Assembly: GCA_937910305.1 (NCBI GenBank)
Contig: CALEPS010000003.1
Span: 1-55,480, forward strand
DNA: 55,480 nt
Reading direction: 5' to 3'
Source of the DNA: an uncultured Bacteroidales bacterium
GTDB lineage: Bacteria; Bacteroidota; Bacteroidia; Bacteroidales; Paludibacteraceae
Of this stretch, positions 40,045 to 49,282 are shown in pieces. Positions within the stretch are counted from its first letter, which is position 1. The number at the start of each line of letters is the position of its first letter. The notes under the pieces were generated by a model. It was given only the letters and a program-made list of their open reading frames with translations. It did no database searches and was not told where the DNA came from. The translations under genes and the position numbers were made by a program.

Positions 40045-41670
40045 GTGAAAAGATCGGTTAAAATCACATTGTGGGTTTTCGGCTCCCTTGTTGTGTTGGT
40101 TTTCGCTCTTTTTTTGAGCGCTGATATCATCGCCTCGCTGCTGGTGAAGCGAGAAGTAAGCAAGACTTTCGACCGTCTGCCGAACGCAGATGCCATGGTA
40201 GGAGGAATATACCTGAACCTCCTCAGCGGTTCCGCTATCGTGAAAGATATCACTTTCTCTACCAACAGCCTCACGCTGGAGGACGAAGAGACCAACGACC
40301 GCGCACCGGGCCTGGCGATGCATATTCCTACCCTCTCTATATGGAATATCAATTATGTAGAGTTATTCCGGAAACACCGGCTCTCGATCTTCAAGGTAAC
40401 GGTTGACGACCCGCAGGTACTGGTCTTTCTGGATGAAGACCATCCGGAATCGATACTCCCTACTTTTCCGAGAGACAGCACGCTGGATAAAGCGCAGTCA
40501 TGGCTCAAACATCTGGAGATCAGGCATATAGAGATGGATGACCTGTGCGCCCGTATGCGCAGCACTCATTCGCCGCTGCGTCTGGCGACGGACAGTCTGT
40601 CGGCGGAATGCCATGACATAGCATATGATTTCACGGATTCCGTCTTCACCTATAACGACTCCGTCTATCAGCTCACGCTGGCGACGGCACAAATAAACCT
40701 GCCGGACGGTTTGATGGCAATAGAGGCGCATTCGTTTGCCACGGAGGACCAAGGTCCTCTCGCACTCGGCTACACCCGCATCCGGAACACCGTCACACAT
40801 AAACAGATGGCGGACCTGGCACAGGAGCCTGTCACATGGCTCGACTTGGAACTGAATAGCCTCTTGACATCGCCGCTCAACCCTATTCGCAAGGTATTGG
40901 CACAAGACTGCACGCTGGACTCGGTTCGAGTGGACGTCAAACGGATGCATGTGATACGGGACGAGAGGCTGAAACCCAAGAAACCGTTCGGTACTCCGCA
41001 GCAGTTCTTACGCCAAGTGCCTCTGATCTTCCAAATAAACTACGTAGAAGCGCTTGCCCGGAAGATAGATGTGGACTTGTTCACCACCGATGTCAACTGC
41101 GGTAAGATGCGTTGCAACAACATCCGCGCATGGCTCACGAATGTCACCAACCGCCCCGGTGCTGTATGGCATAACCGGGTAAAAGCGCCGTTCAGCGGCA
41201 AAGGCATGGTGAATGCACACTATGACATACACATGGACAAAGCCTCGTCCTTCGATCTTACGCTGTCGGGAAAAGATCTGGAGTTAGGCGATCTCAACCC
41301 CTTCATCCGCCCGCTGGTAGGTGTCACATTCACCTGCCATGTAGATCAGATCGACGCTTCCTACAAGGGAGACCAAAGCGCGGCGCACGGCACGTTCGGT
41401 TTCCTCTATCATGGCCTTGACGTACGGGTTCACAAGGAAGATAACATCCCCTATAAGGTCGTTACGAACTATGCGGATTTCTTCACTTCGGTGGCTAACT
41501 CGCTTATTCCCAAGAGCAATCCTACCGCCGTGGATATCCATCCCCGCCGATACAGCGTGGAATGGACACGCGACGAATGGAGTCCGTACCCCTTGTATCT
41601 GTTCGGTCCGTGCATCGACGGAATCAAGAAGACGATGCTGCCCGGCTTATACGTCCACAAACAGATTTAA
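40045..41670 (+). CDS. AsmA/DUF748-like membrane-anchored protein
   Basis: This is 541 aa starting at GTG 40045 (VKRSVKITLWVFGSLVVLVF); the ATG at 40038 is in another frame. One N-terminal membrane helix is followed by a long periplasmic beta-rich region with repeated amphipathic strands and DXF/VDDPQVLVF-like units, the pattern of AsmA/TamB-type proteins that bridge the periplasm or hold lipids. The match is by pattern only. It is 9 bases before the EFR1 ferredoxin and has its own promoter. Confidence 0.6.
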   Translation: MKRSVKITLWVFGSLVVLVFALFLSADIIASLLVKREVSKTFDRLPNADAMVGGIYLNLLSGSAIVKDITFSTNSLTLEDEETNDRAPGLAMHIPTLSIWNINYVELFRKHRLSIFKVTVDDPQVLVFLDEDHPESILPTFPRDSTLDKAQSWLKHLEIRHIEMDDLCARMRSTHSPLRLATDSLSAECHDIAYDFTDSVFTYNDSVYQLTLATAQINLPDGLMAIEAHSFATEDQGPLALGYTRIRNTVTHKQMADLAQEPVTWLDLELNSLLTSPLNPIRKVLAQDCTLDSVRVDVKRMHVIRDERLKPKKPFGTPQQFLRQVPLIFQINYVEALARKIDVDLFTTDVNCGKMRCNNIRAWLTNVTNRPGAVWHNRVKAPFSGKGMVNAHYDIHMDKASSFDLTLSGKDLELGDLNPFIRPLVGVTFTCHVDQIDASYKGDQSAAHGTFGFLYHGLDVRVHKEDNIPYKVVTNYADFFTSVANSLIPKSNPTAVDIHPRRYSVEWTRDEWSPYPLYLFGPCIDGIKKTMLPGLYVHKQI

Positions 41671-41679
41671 TATCGGAAT

Positions 41680-42435
41680 ATGATTGTATATTTCTCAGGA
41701 ACAGGCAACAGCCTTGCCATTGCCCGTCAGATAGCGGCTGCCACGGATGATCGTATCATGCCGCTGGTAGAAGCAGTAAAGAAAGACCTTACGGCAGAGC
41801 CCCGCATCGGTCTTGTGTATCCTTCTTATGATTTCAATGCGCCGCCTGCCGTGCGCAACTTGGTTCCAAGACTCAGGATCAACGCGCAGGCGTACGTGTA
41901 CATTATTATTCCTTGTGGTGCACAGGCAGGTAACTCGATCTGGACCATCCGCCGGATGCTGCGCGGGAAAGGGATTGAGGTTTCGTATTCCCACAAGATC
42001 CGCGTGCCGGACAACAGCGCTATCGTCTTTGGACGCAATCCGAATGACCAGGTATGGAAATTCACTCGCTTTGCACACCGTCTGGAGTCCATTATATCTG
42101 ATATTCAAGCCGGACGCAAAGCGCTGCATTTTGCGTGGTGGAGTCCCCTCGCCCGGATCATGGGTACGGAGCGAATGGAGCAATGGATGCTGCGTACCTT
42201 CCGCCCAGCGGTGAACGAAGAAAAATGTATCGGCTGCGGCATATGCTCGAGCGTCTGCCCCATGCGGAATATCTCCGTGGACGGGAAAGCCGCTATAGGT
42301 CCGCATTGTACCGCTTGTCTGGCTTGCCTTCATGCCTGCCCGCAGCAGGCTGTAGAGGTAGGAGCCAAAACAACGGTCAAAGCCCATCAGTACCGCCATC
42401 CGGATATCAAAATAAAAGACCTAACGCTCCGTTAG
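41680..42435 (+). CDS. EFR1-family flavodoxin-ferredoxin
   Basis: This is a 251-aa protein. The N-terminal flavodoxin-like fold has the phosphate loop FSGTGNSLAIAR (residues 5-16). Two 4Fe-4S clusters lie in CIGCGICSSVCPM (near 185) and CTACLACLHACPQQ (near 210). EFR1 proteins are single-chain electron carriers of unknown partner. Length is typical. The stop codon lies in the terminator at 42414-42442. Confidence 0.9.
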   Translation: MIVYFSGTGNSLAIARQIAAATDDRIMPLVEAVKKDLTAEPRIGLVYPSYDFNAPPAVRNLVPRLRINAQAYVYIIIPCGAQAGNSIWTIRRMLRGKGIEVSYSHKIRVPDNSAIVFGRNPNDQVWKFTRFAHRLESIISDIQAGRKALHFAWWSPLARIMGTERMEQWMLRTFRPAVNEEKCIGCGICSSVCPMRNISVDGKAAIGPHCTACLACLHACPQQAVEVGAKTTVKAHQYRHPDIKIKDLTLR

Positions 42436-42442
42436 GCCTTTT
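42414..42442. terminator. terminator between EFR1 gene and RND fusion gene
   Basis: AAAAGACCTAACG and CGTTAGGCCTTTT form a 13-bp stem with one mismatch. It lies between two convergent genes and works both ways. Confidence 0.75.
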
Positions 42443-42461
42443 ACTTTTATTCATACCCCTC

Positions 42462-45400
42462 TTATTTCGTACCTCCGCCGAGGGCTACGTACAGGTCAAT
42501 AAGACTGATCAAGCCGTTGTACCTGTTGGTCACATCGGCGAGTTGCGCCTTGAGGTAGTTCTCCTGCGCCGTCAGCACCTCCAGATAGGAGGCTTTGCCT
42601 TTCTTCATCAGTTCGCGCGTGCCGTCATACGACTCGCTTTGTATGGTAAGAAGGCGCTGATAGAGCGTGTCCTGCTCTTGTGCGTTGCGGCAACGGAAGA
42701 GCGCGTCATTCACCTCGTTTCCGGCGCGTAGCATCGTCTCCACATAGCGGTTGGCAGCCTCTTGTTGCTCCAACTTGGCTATCTTCAGGTTTGCCTGCAG
42801 TCTGCCGCCGGCAAAGATAGGCTGTGCCAGCCCCAGCACCGCATTCATCAGCAACTGACCGGGATTAGCCACTATACCTCCGTTGTTGGTCCATCCGATG
42901 AGTCCGGATAGAGACAGCGCGGGACAGAATGCCGCTTTCGCCATATTGGTCTGGTAGAATGCAGCCGCTACATTGCGTTCCGCAGCACGGACGTCCGCAC
43001 GGTTGCTCAGTTGCGCTGCCGGCACGGATTCGAGCGTGAATACTTCAAACTCATAACTCTTCCACGGCGAACGGGCTACCGTGCCGGGTTCTTCGTTCAT
43101 CAGCAGGCACATGGACAACTCCAACGAATTGATCTGTTCCAGGAGTTGCTTGCGCTGGATCTGCACATTGATCAGCGAGGACTCCATCTGACCGATAGAA
43201 GGCGAATAAGCCTGCCCGTTTTTCACCAACACGCGTTGTATCTCCAGCACTTGCTGCCATATAACCTCGGTACTGTCTATGATAACAGCCTGATAATCGA
43301 GCAACTGCAGTTGGGTATAGATTCGGGCCATCGTGGCTATCAGGTTTGCATGCGCGGCAGCACGGTTGTCCTCCGCTTGCTCACGGAGCACCTGTGCCTG
43401 ACGCTTGCGGTTGGTCAGAGTACCGAATCCTTCTCCGCCCCAGTTCAGGGAGAGCGGCACCTGGTAGGTCAAGGTCGCGCCGGACATACCGGCACCGGGC
43501 GTATAAGTACCCATTACACCTACGTTTGCCGGAGAGATCGCCAAGGTCGGCAGGAAGCCTAACTTAGCGGCTCTGAGACGTGCATCCGCCTCCTGTACAG
43601 CCAACTGGCACGAACGGTAATCGACGTTATTCTCCAGCGCCTTGCGGATATGCCCTTGCAGCACCGGATCGGTGATATAACTTTGCCAGTTGTCGTTGCT
43701 CACTGCCGTAATCAGGCTGTCCGGCTCGGCTTTCTGCGCCGGTTCGTATTTCTTGAATATACCGCAGGAAGAGAATACGAATGTACAAAGAACTATCACC
43801 ACTGCAATTTGATTTGCCGCGGATGATTTCCCTCCCTTGAGGGGAGGGTCAGGGAGGGGTTGTTGTTCTTCTCCCTGGAAACGCTCATGCAGTTTCTGGA
43901 AGATGATATAGAACGCCGGAACCACAAAGACAAGCGCCAGCGTACCTACCGCCATACCTCCGGTCACGCCGATAGCCAGCGCGCGGTTACCGTTAGCACC
44001 CGCGCCACCCTCTATGATCAAAGGTATCATACCGGCAATCATCGTTACTACCGTCATCAGAATAGGACGCAGACGATCTTCGCATGCACCCAAAGCGGCT
44101 TCCACAATAGGCATACCCTGCTTGCGCTTCTCTACGGCGAACTCGGTGATCAGAATGGCCGTCTTCGCCAACAGACCGATCAACATGATCACACCGGTCT
44201 GGAGGTAGATGTTATTCTGCTGACCGAACAGCCATGAGAACGCGAACGAACCCATCAGTCCGAAAGGAACGGACAGCAACACCGCCAGCGGAATGAAGAA
44301 CGACTCATAGAGAGAAGCAAGAATCATATAGATCAACAGGATGCAGACGAGATAAATCAGTATTGTGAGGTTGGATTTGCTGTTGGCCTGTAACTCCCTG
44401 CTCATACCGCCGTACTCATAGCCATAGCCGGTTGGCAGATGGTCTTTTGCCACCTCCTCAATCACGCGCTGCACATCGCCTTCGCTATAACCCGCATTGG
44501 GCTGGACGTAACATGCAATAGACTGGTAGAGGTTGAATCGCTTCTGCGAAGCCGATCCTACGGTCGGAGTGAGCGTCACGAACTGCGAGATCGGTGCCAT
44601 CTCATCGCCTATGCGCACGAAGATATTATTGAGGGAATTGGGGTCCAGACGATATTCCGGAGCCGCACCTGCCATGACACGATAGACTTTGCCGTACTGG
44701 TTGAAATTGCTGATGTACGCGCTACCGCAGAAGGCACCGAGCGTGTTAAGCACCACATCCGGCGTGATACCTGCGCGGTCGCACTGCGTGGCATTCACAT
44801 CCACCTTGTATTTGGGGAACGACTCGCTGTAGAGCGACTGCGCAATCTGCACTTCCTTGCGTTTCAGCAACTCGGCGAGGAAGGAATTGACCACCTCGTT
44901 GAATTTGCTCATGTCGCCGCCTTGCAGATCCTCCATCTGCAGGTCTATACCGTTATTGTTACCATATCCCGGGATCTGAGGCATCTGCGTAGGGAAGATC
45001 TGGGCGTCCTTGATATCCTCGCATGAGAGGTACAGTTTCGCCATCACCATATCGATATAGTGCTCCAGTCCTTTACGGTCGTCCCATGGTTTGAGACGGA
45101 CTACGAGTGTACCGTAGCTGACGCCTGTTCCGGAGACGATACCGAATCCGGAAATCTTGGCATAGCTCTCCACTTCCTCCAGCCGCAGCACATGTTCCTC
45201 TACCTGCGCCATAATCTTGTCGGTCTCTACGAGCGGCGAACCGGCGGGAGCCGTCACGTCAACAACAAACACACCTTGGTCCTCTTGCGGCACCAGTCCG
45301 GCAGGTAAAGCACGCATAGCCAGCACCATGGCTACAACAGCAGCAATCAGCCATATCCAGGCGCGACCGGGTTTCTTCAGGAACTTAGTCACACCGGTTT

Positions 45401-46982
45401 TATATTTGTTCAGGACGGCATTGTAGCCCGCCTCATAGGCCTCTTTGACCCATTGGTTGAAACTTTTCTTGCCGTTCGGCACCTCTTTCTTGGGACGGAA
45501 AAGAACTGCCGTCAATGCCGGACAGAGGGTCAGCGCCGAGATACAACTCAAACCTACCGAACTGGCGATCGTGATACCGAACTGGGTGAAGAAAGTACCG
45601 CTCGTACCGGGCATGAAGGTCACAGGGATAAACACCGCCATGAAGACCAGCGTACAGCTGATGACAGCTACGGTCACTTCGCTCATCGCGTCTTTGGTTG
45701 CCTTGTATGCCGAGGTGTAGCCGTGCTCCATCTTCGCCATTACCGCCTCGACGACCACAATGGCATCGTCCACCACGGTTCCGATCGCCAGCACCAAGGC
45801 AAAGAGCGTAAGGATATTGAGCGAGAAACCCGCTATCTTCACTACCGCAAACGTACCTAAAAGCGATACGATGATGGAGATAGAGGGGATTAGAGTAGCC
45901 TTGAAATCCTGCAGGAAGAAGTAAACGACCAGAATCACAAGCAGGATAGCAATGATCAGGGTCTCCACCACATTATGAATGGCTGCATAGAGGAAGTCAT
46001 CGGATGTCTGGAGAATAGTGAACTCCATACCTGCCGGCATGGTCTTTTGCAGGTCCTTGTAGATATCATTGATAGCGGCGTTCACCTGGGTTGCATTGGC
46101 TCCCGGAGCCTGGTTGATGATAAATGCCACACCGGGTTGTCCGTCTATACGGGACGAGAAACTATACGACAGGGCACCTAACTCCACCTCCGCCACGTCC
46201 CGCAGATGCAATACATTGCCGCCCGTCGTGCGCAGCACGATGTCTTTGAACTCTTCGATCGACTGCAAACGGCCTTTGTACTCCAGGTTATATTGATAGG
46301 TATTTCCGCTCTGCTCACCAAGTGACCCCGTGGCGGCTACCATGTTCTGGTTGCCGATAGCGGCGAAGATATCTTCCGGAGCCAAGCCGTAACGCGCCAT
46401 CACATCCGGCTTCATCCATATACGCAGCGAATAGGTGTTACCTAAGTTCTGCACGGCGCCAACACCCGTTACACGCAGCAGACGCGGCTTGACGTTGATA
46501 TCGATATAGTTAGCGATGAAGTCGTTGTTAAACTTACCGTCGCGGCTCACGAGGGCACTGATCTGCAGGATGTTGTTCTGCCGTTTCTCTACCTTCACAC
46601 CTACCCTCGTCACCTCTTGCGGCAACAGACCTAACGCTGCCGACACGCGGTTCTGCACGTTCACCGCCGCCATGTCCGGATCCGTGCCTTGTTTGAAAAA
46701 GACGTTGATATTCACCTCGCCGGTAGCGGTGGCTTCGGAGGTCATGTAAGCCATGTTCTCCACGCCGTTCACCGCCTCCTCGATGGGCATCACAACGGAT
46801 TTCATTACGGTGTTCGCATCCGCGCCGGAATAGGACGTACTGATCATCACCGTCGGAGGCGCGATATCCGGATACTGCTCAATAGGCAGCGTCTTGAGGC
46901 ATATAAAGCCCACTAAAGCGATCAGCAGCGAGATACACACTGCCATCACTTTTCTATCTACGAATATATTTCCCTTTGCCAT
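42462..46982 (-). CDS. RND efflux pump fused to a TolC-like outer-membrane factor
   Basis: This is a single 1506-aa frame. Residues 1-1035 are a complete HAE1/AcrB-type pump (MAKGNIFVDRKVMAVCISLL; the paired Asp in IGTVVDDAIVVVEAVM near 405). Residues about 1051-1506 are a NodT-type outer-membrane factor with its own signal peptide and lipobox (VVIVLCTFVFSSCGIFKKYE). The join (PLPDPPLKGGKSSAANQ) is a translation of the dispersed palindromic element. A natural pump/OMF pair needs separate membranes, so the factor must be cleaved free, be started internally (GTG codons exist near its signal peptide), or the repeat insertion has fused two genes recently. A base error at the join is also possible. 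The gene lies 27 bases after the adaptor. Confidence 0.85.
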   Translation of the reverse strand: MAKGNIFVDRKVMAVCISLLIALVGFICLKTLPIEQYPDIAPPTVMISTSYSGADANTVMKSVVMPIEEAVNGVENMAYMTSEATATGEVNINVFFKQGTDPDMAAVNVQNRVSAALGLLPQEVTRVGVKVEKRQNNILQISALVSRDGKFNNDFIANYIDINVKPRLLRVTGVGAVQNLGNTYSLRIWMKPDVMARYGLAPEDIFAAIGNQNMVAATGSLGEQSGNTYQYNLEYKGRLQSIEEFKDIVLRTTGGNVLHLRDVAEVELGALSYSFSSRIDGQPGVAFIINQAPGANATQVNAAINDIYKDLQKTMPAGMEFTILQTSDDFLYAAIHNVVETLIIAILLVILVVYFFLQDFKATLIPSISIIVSLLGTFAVVKIAGFSLNILTLFALVLAIGTVVDDAIVVVEAVMAKMEHGYTSAYKATKDAMSEVTVAVISCTLVFMAVFIPVTFMPGTSGTFFTQFGITIASSVGLSCISALTLCPALTAVLFRPKKEVPNGKKSFNQWVKEAYEAGYNAVLNKYKTGVTKFLKKPGRAWIWLIAAVVAMVLAMRALPAGLVPQEDQGVFVVDVTAPAGSPLVETDKIMAQVEEHVLRLEEVESYAKISGFGIVSGTGVSYGTLVVRLKPWDDRKGLEHYIDMVMAKLYLSCEDIKDAQIFPTQMPQIPGYGNNNGIDLQMEDLQGGDMSKFNEVVNSFLAELLKRKEVQIAQSLYSESFPKYKVDVNATQCDRAGITPDVVLNTLGAFCGSAYISNFNQYGKVYRVMAGAAPEYRLDPNSLNNIFVRIGDEMAPISQFVTLTPTVGSASQKRFNLYQSIACYVQPNAGYSEGDVQRVIEEVAKDHLPTGYGYEYGGMSRELQANSKSNLTILIYLVCILLIYMILASLYESFFIPLAVLLSVPFGLMGSFAFSWLFGQQNNIYLQTGVIMLIGLLAKTAILITEFAVEKRKQGMPIVEAALGACEDRLRPILMTVVTMIAGMIPLIIEGGAGANGNRALAIGVTGGMAVGTLALVFVVPAFYIIFQKLHERFQGEEQQPLPDPPLKGGKSSAANQIAVVIVLCTFVFSSCGIFKKYEPAQKAEPDSLITAVSNDNWQSYITDPVLQGHIRKALENNVDYRSCQLAVQEADARLRAAKLGFLPTLAISPANVGVMGTYTPGAGMSGATLTYQVPLSLNWGGEGFGTLTNRKRQAQVLREQAEDNRAAAHANLIATMARIYTQLQLLDYQAVIIDSTEVIWQQVLEIQRVLVKNGQAYSPSIGQMESSLINVQIQRKQLLEQINSLELSMCLLMNEEPGTVARSPWKSYEFEVFTLESVPAAQLSNRADVRAAERNVAAAFYQTNMAKAAFCPALSLSGLIGWTNNGGIVANPGQLLMNAVLGLAQPIFAGGRLQANLKIAKLEQQEAANRYVETMLRAGNEVNDALFRCRNAQEQDTLYQRLLTIQSESYDGTRELMKKGKASYLEVLTAQENYLKAQLADVTNRYNGLISLIDLYVALGGGTK
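43830..43861 (-). repeat. dispersed palindromic element at the RND/OMF junction
   Basis: CCCTCCCTTGAGGGGAGGG followed by GTCAGGGAGGGG: the same core as the repeat field at 10045-10862. It has removed or replaced the stop of the pump and the start of the outer-membrane factor. Confidence 0.75.
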
Positions 46983-47005
46983 ACGTAATTCGTAATTTTT
47001 AATTC
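46983..47005 (-). repeat. TTACGAA heptamers before the RND fusion gene
   Basis: Three units (TTACGAA, TTAAAAA, TTACGAA) followed by TTACGT lead directly into the ATG at 46982. The adaptor stop TAA is at the array's edge. Confidence 0.75.
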
Positions 47006-47009
47006 GTAA

Positions 47010-48095
47010 TTACCAAATGACTCTGTCATTTTCGTGTACATTCGCCGCACCTTTGGCTACGATCTTTTCGCCTACTTCTGCTCCGGATAGGATCACGGCA
47101 CGTACGCCGTCGCCCAACTCCTCAATCTCTACGATAGCGCTGGTGGCGAGGCTGTCTGCTCCCACTTTGTACACCAGCGTCTTATCCTGAATACGGACGA
47201 TGGAGGTCAGAGGTACCAGCATTGCGTCTTCCCATTCGAAGGGCATCACGATTGTGCCTTGCATGCCGGAGAACAACTCGCTGTCCGGGTTGGGGAATGT
47301 CACATAGCAGGTCACCGAACCCGTCTGCTGATCCACGATACCGGAGAGGCTGGTGATTTTTCCTTTATGCTTGTATTCGCCGCCGTCTTTGAATCGCAGA
47401 GCCACAGGAGGAGCTATCTTAATCACTTTATCCAGGCTGCCGAACTCACTCACCAGCGAATGGATCTGACTCTCGGTCAGGGAGAAACTCGCCTCCATCT
47501 CGCTCACGCCCGCTACGCGGGTCAACATCATTCCTTCGGAAATCACATCGCCTACGCGCGGAAGAATGGTTCCTACCAAACCGTCCACCGGACTCTTGAT
47601 CGTGCAATAATCCAACCGTAACTCTGCGTCACGTACTGCCGCACGGGCTTGCGCCACTTGGGCCTCTGCGGACTGCAGGATGTTAAGGCTCTTGCGCAGC
47701 AGATAGTCGCTGATGATCCCTTGCTGAGCCAGCTCTTTGTTACTCTCCGCTTCCAACTGCGCGTTTTCGCGGTTGGCTATCGCGGTCTGCAGGTCTGCCT
47801 GAGCATGCACCAGCGCGTTCTGCGCACTGCGGCTGTCGATCAGGAAGAGCACATCGCCTTTCCTAACACGCTGACCGTCTTTCACTTTGATAGCGTTCAG
47901 CGTTCCGGTGCAGCGTGACACGATGGACACATCGCCTGTTCCGCGAATAGCAGCGCTCCAACTCACAGGAGCCGTCACATTTTCGCGGCTGAGCGTGATA
48001 GTCTCATAACTCGTGTGCTGTTCTTCCGGCATCTTCACACAGCCGGAAAGCACACATACGGATAGTAAACTCAATAGAATTAGATTTTTTTTCAT
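47010..48095 (-). CDS. RND efflux periplasmic adaptor lipoprotein
   Basis: This is 361 aa from the ATG at 48095 (MKKNLILLSLLSVCVLSGC, lipobox LSGC); the frame to 48173 would extend over the promoter. The lipoyl half (AIKVKDGQRVRKGDVLFLID), the helical hairpin (about 95-150) and the barrel follow the AcrA order. Co-transcribed with the pump-factor fusion, it completes a tripartite exporter. Only 28 bases separate its stop from the next start, filled by heptamers. Confidence 0.9.
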   Translation of the reverse strand: MKKNLILLSLLSVCVLSGCVKMPEEQHTSYETITLSRENVTAPVSWSAAIRGTGDVSIVSRCTGTLNAIKVKDGQRVRKGDVLFLIDSRSAQNALVHAQADLQTAIANRENAQLEAESNKELAQQGIISDYLLRKSLNILQSAEAQVAQARAAVRDAELRLDYCTIKSPVDGLVGTILPRVGDVISEGMMLTRVAGVSEMEASFSLTESQIHSLVSEFGSLDKVIKIAPPVALRFKDGGEYKHKGKITSLSGIVDQQTGSVTCYVTFPNPDSELFSGMQGTIVMPFEWEDAMLVPLTSIVRIQDKTLVYKVGADSLATSAIVEIEELGDGVRAVILSGAEVGEKIVAKGAANVHENDRVIW

Positions 48096-48162
48096 TGTAC
48101 GGATATTTTTTATTGAAGATATCTGTTGGGTATTTGATTGGTAGATAGATTCAATTTGGGCG

Positions 48163-48193
48163 CAAAGGTACAAAAAAAATTACATATATGCAA
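48163..48193 (-). promoter_or_regulatory. promoter of the second RND operon
   Basis: TTGCATATATGTA with TTG at 48191-48193, a 20-base spacer, and TACCTTTG at 48163-48170. The leader to the ATG is about 60 bases. Confidence 0.75.
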
Positions 48194-48277
48194 ATTTTGC
48201 GGCAAAAATGTCTATATTTTTTTGACCGCTATACGCCGAACAGGCACCGCCGGAAAAGGCTCTTGGCGGCAAACCAA

Positions 48278-49072
48278 TCAAGCTTTGAGCCATTCATATT
48301 TAGCTACGGAATAAATAGGCAGTAACGGAATCAGGATAGGCGTTTTCTTCACATATGCCTGATATTCGGGGTCATTGCCGTAGGCGGCGTTCTGACGCAA
48401 CTCCAGCCGGCGGGCACCGCTGAACATCACAAACACAATGCCTGCGTACCCTATTCCTACTATCAGCCACTGCCACCAGCTCAGCCCTGCGCCTATCGCG
48501 CTGAGCAACGCGCCCGTCCAGATGGTCACTTCGCCCAAATAGTTCGGGCAGCGGACAATACGGTACAGACCGGTATCCAAAAACCGCTTCGGGTTCTTTT
48601 TCTTGGCGGCACTCTTCTGCGCATCGCTGATACTCTCCAGCAAGATACCGCAAGCCACAACCGCCGCACCTATCCATGCCCATAACTCACTGTCGTGCGG
48701 ACCGTTCGCCAGCCGGAAAGCGACGGGGCTTACCTGCGCCACGTACAGCAGCGCGCAGAACAGCCATATCATGATCATCACACCGGCGGGCTTCTTCTCC
48801 GAATGGCCCTCGCCGTACAGTATCTTACGATACCCAACCGCCTTGCGCTCGCGCACCAGCAGATACGTTCCTAACCGCACGCCGAAGATGAACAGCAGCA
48901 CTAACATTGCGATTGTCGGAACCGTGAGGTTCGCATGGTATAGCACACCCATCGCCACCGCCAGAGCGGCAATGCCGTACCCGTAACCGAGACTGAAGAA
49001 ATACACAAAGTATTTCCACCCTACTGCGGAAACCGCCATCGCCACCGCAAAAAGAATCAATAAATCTGTCAT
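48278..49072 (-). CDS. DUF1295-family membrane protein (steroid reductase-like)
   Basis: This is a 264-aa protein with about six membrane helices. The C-terminal signature GLYRIVRCPNYLGEVTIWTG (about residues 166-185) is the NADPH-binding loop of the DUF1295 / 5-alpha-reductase-like family. An Arg and Tyr follow (GNDPEYQAYVKKT). Members may reduce lipids or methylate; the bacterial substrate is unknown. Single-gene transcript; the GTGTTCGC hairpin at 49117-49144 lies upstream. Confidence 0.85.
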   Translation of the reverse strand: MTDLLILFAVAMAVSAVGWKYFVYFFSLGYGYGIAALAVAMGVLYHANLTVPTIAMLVLLFIFGVRLGTYLLVRERKAVGYRKILYGEGHSEKKPAGVMIMIWLFCALLYVAQVSPVAFRLANGPHDSELWAWIGAAVVACGILLESISDAQKSAAKKKNPKRFLDTGLYRIVRCPNYLGEVTIWTGALLSAIGAGLSWWQWLIVGIGYAGIVFVMFSGARRLELRQNAAYGNDPEYQAYVKKTPILIPLLPIYSVAKYEWLKA

Positions 49073-49116
49073 AATTGTATTGTTTTTGTTTTATATTGTA
49101 ATATATGTTATCCGTT

Positions 49117-49144
49117 GTGTTCGCCGTTCGCGAATTGCGAACAC
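49117..49144. other. GTGTTCGC / GCGAACAC hairpin
   Basis: This is an 8-bp perfect stem with a 12-nt loop in the space between the DUF1295 gene and the ATPase gene. It has no T-run, so it may be an operator. A weak TATCTTTG at 49251-49258 on the leftward strand lacks a matching TTG. Confidence 0.35.
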
Positions 49145-49282
49145 TTAGGTAATTGCATATTTATAGTTGTTTATATATCCCCCTCCATATATAAGTCAAA
49201 AAAGTGCCCAAATCTATCACCTAAAAAGCAAGTTTTTTCAATTCGAGTGCAAAGATACGATGCGGGGGATTAAGGCGTGCTG

